Positions 57,109 through 64,000 of a DNA stretch of 64,000 nucleotides are shown here, one piece after another. The translations under genes were made by a program, and so were the position numbers. Numbering within the stretch: the stretch's first letter is position 1; every line of letters starts with the position of its first letter. The notes below the pieces were generated by a model. That model searched no databases and had not been told where the DNA came from. It saw only the letters and a list, made by a program, of their open reading frames with translations. This stretch comes from Branchiostoma floridae. Its lineage: Eukaryota; Chordata; Leptocardii; Amphioxiformes; Branchiostomatidae. The stretch is taken from positions 1,267,410 to 1,331,409 of the forward strand of contig NC_049985.1 of the NCBI RefSeq assembly GCF_000003815.2. The letters run 5' to 3'.

Positions 57109-60100
57109 AGAGAGAGGGGGGGGGGCATACTGTTGGCGCGCCATAGTGAGGCAGAGGAACAGACAGAGACAGAGACATATTCATATTTATCTATCTATTT
57201 ATTGATGAACTTCGATGCGAAATTCTCACCCGTCCAGGCGGAGTTGTGGTCCCCACCAAGTATGGAGAAGTGAACGGGGTGGAGTTACCAACCTCGTTCA
57301 TAGGGGGCGCTGTGTTTGACCGGATCTACACCTTCAAGGGGATTCCCTACGCCGCTCCGCCTGTGGGGGACCTCAGGTGAGCCCGATGTGATATAAAAAA
57401 AAAAAGAAACGCATCAGCAAGGAAAATTGAAACAAAAATGAGAAAGGACATTCTTTAGAAAAGATGCTGAACGTTCTATTTCAAAGCCTTGTGGGTAAGG
57501 AAAACCAGATCTTTAATGCTCTTGTTTGTGGAATTAAAAAAAGTAGGTTTAATTCAATAAGCAAAACAAGATTGGCAATAAAAACATCATTTCAATGGCG
57601 CCGATTGTCTTTTTCAGACAGGTGAACATAAGACAAACGAAAAATGAAAGATAATTGTAATAGATGTTCCAGATAATGAAATTCTTGTTTTTTCAATGTC
57701 AACAGGATATTCCTGTCATGTACGTATTTTTTCTGTGGGTTCTGAGACAACATCTAGCTTCTCTTGGTAACTGAAGAGGGGTATGATGTAGTCATGACCC
57801 CTTCCTAAAAATAAGGACATTAAATGTTATACTCTTCCTTGGTTACAAACCGTCAGCTAGTCTAGACTAACTAGCTCTTGAGTGGTGGTGGAGGGGGCTG
57901 GAGCTTGCATGACCCAAATTCCTGCCATTAAAATTCCTCGGGACTAACTTCTCACATTGCAAACATGTCTGTGCACTGGCATTCCTGTGGAAAAATGCCT
58001 TGCAATTCCTAGAATTTTCGCAGACTGAACTCAATAATATACCATTTGGCTCGCTCCTGAGGCGTCGCCAAAAAAGAATTCCTTCTCCAGCATTGTCCTT
58101 GTCAAGAGGATTATACCTTCAAACATGCACCGGTTCGTTGGGCAGCCATGGCAGTATGTTTTCCACAAGTAAGATTAGAATAAATGACAAACTTCCCATC
58201 TCCCCAGATGGCGCCCTCCCCAGGACCCGGCAGGCTGGACCGGAGTCCGGGACGCCGCCCAGTTCGGAGCCCGGTGCCCGCAGATCGTGGACGCGAAGGC
58301 ACCACCAGACTCACCTCTGTACGAGGTCCTCACGTATCGCAGCAACAGCAGCAGCGAGGACTGCCTGTTCCTGAACGTCTACACGCCTAACGTGGCTTCC
58401 ACTGCGGATCTGCCGGTAAGTAGATAGAGTCTGAGAGTTGGTGGTCGGGGGGAGAGGTAGACAGAGAAGGTGGGAGAGGGAGACGGACAAACAGATAGAC
58501 AGACAGACAGTGAGCTAGAGGGGGATGGGAGAGAGGGGGAGAAAGAGTAAGGGGCCGGAAGAGAGACAGCCTGAAGGAGAGTGGGAGAGAGGAGGAGAGA
58601 GATGGAGAGAGAAAAGGAGATACTAGTAGTAAGACAGGGGCAGAGGGAAAGAGATATAGTAGTACTATTACTACTATTGCTTCAAAAAACTTGCAACGTT
58701 CAGTTGTTTGTAGTAGACTGTAGTAGTAATGTGTTGCTTGTTGTTGATATACTAGTATGTGTTATACTGCGTTGTCTTGCCCAGGTCATGGTATGGATAC
58801 ACGGAGCTGCTATGGTGATAGGCGCCGCCGATACGTATCCGGCCGAGATCCCCACGTCACTCCATAACGTCGTCATGGTAACCATCAACTACCGGCTGGG
58901 TAACCTGGGCTTCCTGCCGACCCGGGGCGCGGAAACTGACAGCAACGTTGGGCTTATTGACATGGTTAGTATCATCACTATTAAACCAATAGCCTATACT
59001 AGCTTGCCTAAAGAAGTTATCATTATTAGACACGAAACAATTGTGTCATTCTCTTTTTTTGACAAGTAGTCGTCTTTGGAATTGTCTGGAACATTTTAGT
59101 CGCGTTTTTTGTCAATCACATGATCTTTTTCATGATAGGTGAAAGCTCTCCAGTGGGTACAAGGCAACATCCGGAACTTCGGAGGAGATCCCGACAGAGT
59201 CACCATCTTCGGGCAGTCCGGCGGAGCCTGGGCCGTCTCCCTGCTCGTCATGTCTCCCATGGCAACGGGACTGTTCCACCGGGCCATCTCTCAGAGCGGC
59301 GTGGCCGGCCTCACGACCACCAGGAGAGGCGACGTCACCAGGACAGAAAATCTCGCTGCCAGGGTCAACTGCACCACGAACTCCTACGATGACATGATGA
59401 GCTGTCTGAGGAGGTAACCTACACCAGTTGGTTTGAAACTCTTCAACAGACTTGTGAGGATGCGTAAACGGTTGTACATCTGCATAAAAAGTAACGTTAC
59501 CGTTATCTGAGAGTACTCTACACCAGTTCGTTTTAAAACTAGGTATTCAGGGACGTATCCAATGTGTTAGAAATGTTGAAAATTCTCTTTTCTACAAAGA
59601 AGTCTGTCTTATTTCTTCTCCCAGCAAGCCAGCCCAAGACTTGTTGTTTCTGGAGATTATTCCGATAGTTGGAGGACGGTTTTTACCAGACGATCTATGG
59701 GTAAGTTAGTTTTCTGTTTTTAATATGGTCTCGATCTCACGGCAATATGTTGTAAAGGCCCGGTTACATACGACGTGCGATTGTTTTACGACCTCAACCT
59801 GAGGGTATTTGTGATAGTTCTGCATGTGTACGGCAAATTCAGCTGTCTTGTACCGGAGAAGGATGTTTCAGATCCTGTTCGGTGCACAGCCTAATTGGAA
59901 ATTCTTCAACATCAAAATCATACGACTTCCTACGAACGTGAACGAATCCTAAGATACAGTTGGTGAGATCTGCTTGCACCAGGATTGAGCCCTTTTCTAA
60001 GTGTGGTGGGTTCTTGAGCGTGCTGGGGACCTGCATGCTGGGGGTTCAAACACAGATCCTTTAAATTTGGATTTAAAAATACATTACCCTAACCACAATC

Positions 60101-62191
60101 TCACTAAACACTAAATGATAGTTTTTTTCTCATTTCAACCCAGGACCTGATGTACAAGAAGCAGGTTAACAAGGTAGACTACCTCCTGGGCACCAACAAC
60201 GATGACTACGGCATGCTGTTGTCTGTGATTCCGCATTTCAGTGAGGACGGTCTGAACAGGACGATACTCGAGACTATTTTGCCAGCTCCACTGCAATTTG
60301 ATGCCGACCAATTTCCTGTAAGTCTTATATTAATTCAATTGGCTGTTTCTCAGATATACCGACTTAAATGCTGAGGATTCACCAAGCATTTGGCCAAACT
60401 TCTATTCTATTTCCCAGGGCGGCCCCATTGATGTTGTATTTGTCAAGTTTTCCAAGCTTACCGGGCTATTTTTGGGCCGGGAGGGGCCACATATGTTTAA
60501 CTCGTTACAACCCCTAATCGTGAAAACACCGAGAGATAGACCTCCACCCCACCCCGCACCACCCACCACAACTGTAAGCCCATCGTAACAAATTTGTGGC
60601 TTCATTGTCCGGTCAGGGGCTGCACTCCCTTCGGGCACCGGTGCAAATGTGGCCGTAGCATTTATCATGCTGGTCCCCAACTGCACCGACGAGTGAAGAT
60701 TCGTCAGCTAATCCGAGGTAAAACTACCTTGTTTCACAGGGCGGCAATGTGAGTTTAATTGTCCAACCAGCGATAGACCAGTACCTAGACCCGAACATGG
60801 ACGACCCGATCTACACACGTGACCGGTTTATCCAGATGATGACAGACTGCAGGTATGCGGCACTGACCGTGCTCATGGCGAAGGCAGTGGCAGGTGAGTT
60901 ACTTTAATGTCACATTTCCACAAAGGGGCCTGGCCGGACACTTCTCGGGAACGAAAAGTACGATATAAACGACAACAAGAGCACAAAACGTACCAAATTT
61001 ACTTCAACAGCATGCCTTGTGCATATTTATTTGCCATGGCATAAACTTAACATTTCCGTTTCCGCTACGGTCCGGCCGGGCCCCGGGTAGGCCTAACTAG
61101 GTGACAGCACGTTTTGATCGAGTGTCACTGGATTTTCACCTGATTTAAAAGAATAAAGTGGGTCAGTGAGTTAAACAATAATTTTGAGAAATTACCGTCC
61201 CTTCCCTTCAACCTGACCAGAAAATTAAAAAAAAAATGGAAAACATCTCGAGTAGGGACACTAGTGAGGTATCCATGAGTGTAGTGGTAGAAGGGAAGTG
61301 TTGTTGTAAACGTAACACTATAACGTTAGTGTGGTAGCCTCGAGTGAAGTTTAATCTGTTCTTGGTTGGGCGGACTATTCACTTTACCAGGAGTAATCTC
61401 CAAGCAGCATTATTTTCGTGGACTTTTGTGTACTTATATATCTGGTTGATGTTTACGCCTGACGTTTTGAAATTGAAACTTTCTGCCCCCCCCCCCCCCC
61501 CCCCCCCCCTCACAGCGTACGACACCCGGGTCTACCAGTACGAGTTCCAGCACCGCACGTCGCTATTCTCCATGAGACCTTCATACACAAAAGCCGCCCA
61601 CGGCGACGAACTGTTCTACATGTTCGGCATCCCGCTCCTGCGTGACGACACCGGCGCCTCCTGGAAGTACAGCTTCACCCAGGAGGAGAGGGACCTGAGT
61701 CTGGACATGATGGCGTACTGGGTCAACTTCGCAACTAACGGGTAAGTGGATTTATGTTCTTTGATAAGCACTCTTGCTAAAATGAAAGCAGGGGGCTTTG
61801 AAAACGTTTCACAATAAAAATGAAAATAGAATGAAATGCTTACATTTCAAGGCTATGTTGTAGAAAGACACAAAACTAATCACAATTGTTGCATATCTGT
61901 TTGTTTACTTAATTTTCTCACCCCCTTTCTTACAGAGACCCTAGTGATTCCACCGGTGCAGTGCGCATACGTGACTTGGTGACCTGGCCACGTTACACGT
62001 CATCCCAATCCTACCTGAAGCTGGACGTGACGTCATCTGCTGACGTCAGACTGCGGGAGTCCAACATGAAGTTTTGGAACGAGGAGGTGCCGAGGCTGAT
62101 GGGAAAGGAAATCACCACTGGTGGAGGGGAGAGATTTACGTGGAGTCTTTTTCTTGTAGTATTTTCAGCTGTATTACATTTGCTACAGTAA
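56705..62191 (+). CDS. Type-B carboxylesterase-like protein, GPI-anchored-like (plus-strand paralogue, diverged catalytic site)
   Basis: Exons: 56705-56777, 57238-57376, 58208-58415, 58785-58964, 59139-59413, 59625-59700, 60144-60317, 60740-60893, 61516-61741, 61936-62191 (TAA). They sum to 1761 bases, 586 residues, with no frame break. Residues 1-24 are a signal peptide ([11 protein letters not shown]). EDCLFLNVY is the second family signature; nucleophile Ser227 is in GQSGGAW and His455 in AAHGDELF. The acid position is Asp338 (NNDDYG) where the minus paralogue has Glu. The oxyanion motif is HGAA (residues 146-149) instead of HGGG. A hydrophobic tail after TTGGGE suggests a GPI anchor. Exon lengths equal those of the minus copy except exons 6, 7, 9 and 10. 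It may be an esterase with altered activity or a non-catalytic relative. The choline-site tryptophan of cholinesterases is not evident near EDC, which argues against acetylcholinesterase. Confidence 0.92.
57050..57104. repeat. AT microsatellite
   Basis: About 27 AT units in intron 1 of the plus esterase. Confidence 0.95.
57377..58207. other. Intron 2 of plus esterase
   Basis: 831 bases, AT-rich, nothing recognised except ordinary splice sites. Confidence 0.5.
58208..58415 (+). CDS. Esterase exon 3 (present only in the plus copy)
   Basis: 208 bases, phase 2 in and 0 out. It encodes [20 protein letters not shown], the cysteine of ARCPQ and the [11 protein letters not shown] signature, so both cysteines of the first conserved disulphide loop lie here. 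It is the template for what is missing in the gap of the minus copy. Confidence 0.9.
58785..58964 (+). CDS. Esterase exon 4, plus copy: oxyanion-hole exon with HGAA
   Basis: 180 bases, 60 codons, phase 0 at both ends. It begins [23 protein letters not shown]. Codons at 58806-58811 read Ala-Ala (gct gct), where the minus paralogue and most of the family have Gly-Gly. The rest ([19 protein letters not shown]) is typical, so the change is specific. Confidence 0.92.
59139..59413 (+). CDS. Esterase exon 5, plus copy: nucleophile elbow
   Basis: 275 bases, phase 0 in and 2 out. It carries [20 protein letters not shown] and the elbow GQSGGAW with the Ser codon at 59217-59219, then [12 protein letters not shown] and the cysteine pair NC...SC. 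It is the same length as the minus-copy exon at 52422-52696. Confidence 0.93.
59701..60739. other. Introns 6 and 7 of plus esterase around exon 7
   Basis: Exon 7 (60144-60317) lies inside. The intron sequence on both sides shows no recognised repeat or coding segment. Confidence 0.5.
60894..61515. other. Intron 8 of plus esterase with dispersed repeat and poly-C tract
   Basis: 60905-61092 holds an imperfectly palindromic repeat (cacatttccacaaaggggcc ... cggccgggccccgg) related to 37200-37400 and 42130-42300. The intron ends in 24 C followed by tcacag. Confidence 0.6.
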
Positions 62192-62490
62192 GGATGACTT
62201 TGTCTGCTTCATTGCGGACCGGCCCCCTGCTGTAGTGACTTGCACAAATGTGTGGCCCAAGGGCTTCGAAGTGGAGATGGGCGCCACCCTAATCATCTGC
62301 ATAGATGCACGGGCAACTTTAAATTTAACTTAACTACTATTTACTGGATGCCGTCATTTGATATATACTTTTATAACATTAACTAGTTTGGATGCAGGGT
62401 GTGACATGTAAATACAGGTATGAAAACATTCGCCAACATTCCTTCCGATAGATACGCACACTTACTGAAAGAAACGCAACCAAATGAATG

Positions 62491-62496
62491 AATAAA
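62491..62496 (+). terminator. Candidate polyadenylation signal of plus-strand esterase
   Basis: AATAAA 300 bases after the TAA, inside gaatgaataaatg. It is the first such hexamer after the stop on this strand. Confidence 0.45.
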
Positions 62497-62729
62497 TGAA
62501 ATATCTTTATTGTACATTTATGCATGCCTTTCAGGAAAGTTTAAGTCATTGTCTTTCCTGCTTTTTCGTACACAGCTTACATCACAATGAGGCTAAATCC
62601 CAATGTACGAGCCTCTAAAAATAGCCAGAAGCCCTAACTGTTAGTAATAGTCAGAACGTCCGCCGAAAATGCCCATATAGCAGAGCTCCCCGACACAGCT
62701 CAGGTCTTGATTTGTGACACGGCCTGCTG

Positions 62730-62912
62730 GTGTCCTTTCAAACTATTCTCAATCCTTCTAGGAGGAAGTTCCACGCTCAGAGCTTTTTTCCAAGAACAAC
62801 TTCGCTATGGAATGAGCTTCCACTGACCTGCTTTCCCATGGGATACAATCTACAACTGTTTAATAACACACATCTTTCTTCACTATACAGTATTGTAACC
62901 CAAAACGTCTAA
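62730..62912 (+). mobile_element. LINE (non-LTR retrotransposon) C-terminal fragment
   Basis: 60 codons reading ...SFFPRTTSLWNELPLTCF and ending in a stop. The pattern [S/x]FFxRTxxxWNxLP is typical of the extreme C-terminus of CR1/Jockey-like reverse-transcriptase proteins. No reverse transcriptase or endonuclease region lies upstream, so the copy is truncated. Confidence 0.75.
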
Positions 62913-63099
62913 GTGGCTCCAACAGCCTTGTTTTGCGGTGAACTTTAAGTAAATAGAAAAAAAAAACTGCGCAATTTTTAGAGATCGGCCGATATCTGCA
63001 TGTTCTCTATATAGCTAGCCCCGTCCAGGGCCGATTTTCAAGGGATCTCCTGACCTTGAACAATTTCGTACGAAGGTTGATGGCTGTCTGACACCAACA

Positions 63100-63785
63100 A
63101 GGTGACTTCCGGTATTATGGCCTTTAAGGTTTGACGGCAACTTTCCAAAATAAAAATGACTCACTGTTAAGAGAGCAGGTATCCACCAAGCCACTGCAAG
63201 CTAAATTGACCATATATGGTTTTCATGTCAATTTTATTAAAGGTTCATGCCCGAATATGGCAATCTCGATCGGAAATGCGCGGCGCGTATTCAGTCCGAA
63301 CCGTGATGACCATATATGGTCATCTCGCCTTGAAGCACTGAACGTGCTACAGGTCATTCACTCGAGCAATGCTGGGTCACATTTTGTAATCTGCATTGTT
63401 CTTTGCTGCATTGGTCAGACATGAGGAAACGGCACCAAATATAAAGCCCAACAAAAACACATAATACAAGTAAAAAATGTACTGTAATATCCACAGCAAC
63501 TCATGTGTTTATCATAGGAAGAAAAAGTTTGAAAATTAAAAGCAAGGAGGTCTAAAACTTGATGCTTTGATACTTCATTGAGTCCATTAGCTAACTTACA
63601 ATAAGAAGACATAAGTAGATGATATTCCTGGACCTCGGGTAAAAACATGAAGCAAAGAAAAGACTATATACAGTCGCGGTTCAGAGCTAGTGACCCCGGC
63701 TTTAATCGACCGTGAATACCTGACGCCGAAGGGTGAACGCGTAAATGACATCATCTTTTGTTATCCGCCGAGCAAATGTTTATAA
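63100..63785. repeat. Second arm of an inverted repeat: copy of the minus-esterase upstream region
   Basis: Collinear matches to the complement of 55262-55905: cttccggtatt, atgactcactgttaag, catgcccgaatatgg, atatggtcatctcgcctt, gtgctacaggtcatt, gaccccggct, gaatacctgacgc, taaatgacatcatc, gagcaaa. A TATAAA at 63781 corresponds to the esterase TATA box. No esterase exon follows in the remaining 200 bases. Confidence 0.8.
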
Positions 63786-64000
63786 ACGTTGAAGGTACGT
63801 ATACAATACCGACATGGAGTTCACAATTCAAAATAATTTGTGTCGTTGATAGCCGTATCAATTTCATGCACATGTCTCATAGGGAAAAAAACAAGCTTCT
63901 TCTAACAGAAACAAATAACGATCAATTAAATGGTCTAAAACAGGATGGAAGAGTAAAGGTAAGACTGGTGGTCACAGTTCAAGGCACATCACCCAAGCTA

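Noticed and set aside
49674-62191. Identification of the esterase pair as acetylcholinesterases
   Set aside because: The sequence before EDC lacks the choline-site tryptophan, and the elbow (GQSGG) and the HGDELF region are closer to carboxylesterases. Only the type-B family is supported.
63786-64000. Start of a third esterase gene after the promoter-like repeat
   Set aside because: No signal-peptide exon or ATGGG context was found in the remaining 200 bases, and the ATG at 63814 opens only a short frame.

Overview
The window looks like nuclear genomic DNA of an invertebrate deuterostome, most likely an amphioxus (Branchiostoma). The evidence is GC-rich exons with clean GT/AG borders set in AT-rich introns, a very high density of small inverted-repeat (MITE-like) elements, a tRNA-derived SINE, a LINE fragment, many low-copy tandem repeats and two 100-N assembly gaps. 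No species-diagnostic marker was seen, so the genus is inference.

Region 1 (1-46.5 kb, + strand) is the 3' part of a Dachsous-type giant cadherin gene. Twenty exons (first 7500-7739, last 43039-45815) join without a frame break into 2610 codons plus stop. They encode the tail of one extracellular cadherin (EC) repeat, then 20 EC repeats, one transmembrane helix and a 390-residue cytoplasmic tail with the catenin-binding-like Dachsous motif. The gene is open on the 5' side: exon 1 starts inside a codon and inside a repeat, so the start codon, signal peptide and remaining EC repeats lie left of the window. Dachsous is the cell-surface partner of Fat cadherins in planar cell polarity and Hippo signalling.

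Region 2 (46.5-49.06 kb) is an intergenic stretch between convergent polyadenylation signals.

Region 3 (49.06-62.5 kb) holds two type-B carboxylesterase genes arranged head to head: one on the minus strand (55215 down to 49674) and one on the plus strand (56705 up to 62191), with about 1.5 kb between start codons. They share exon structure, signal peptide and C-terminal GPI-like tail, so they are an inverted duplicate pair. The minus copy keeps HGGG, Ser, Glu and His, but its exon 3 falls in an assembly gap. The plus copy is complete (586 residues) but has HGAA in the oxyanion hole and Asp at the triad acid position.

Region 4 (62.5-64 kb) has a LINE C-terminal fragment and an orphan copy of the minus gene's upstream region in + orientation, with no esterase exon after it in the window.

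The most unusual features are: (a) tandem duplications that copy exon-intron junctions of the cadherin gene and the stop region of an esterase; (b) several unrelated tandem arrays with unit lengths near 150 bp; (c) a hAT-like MITE lying exactly between two identical 55-bp repeats; (d) MITEs placed a few bases from splice sites; (e) the diverged catalytic site of the plus-strand esterase.
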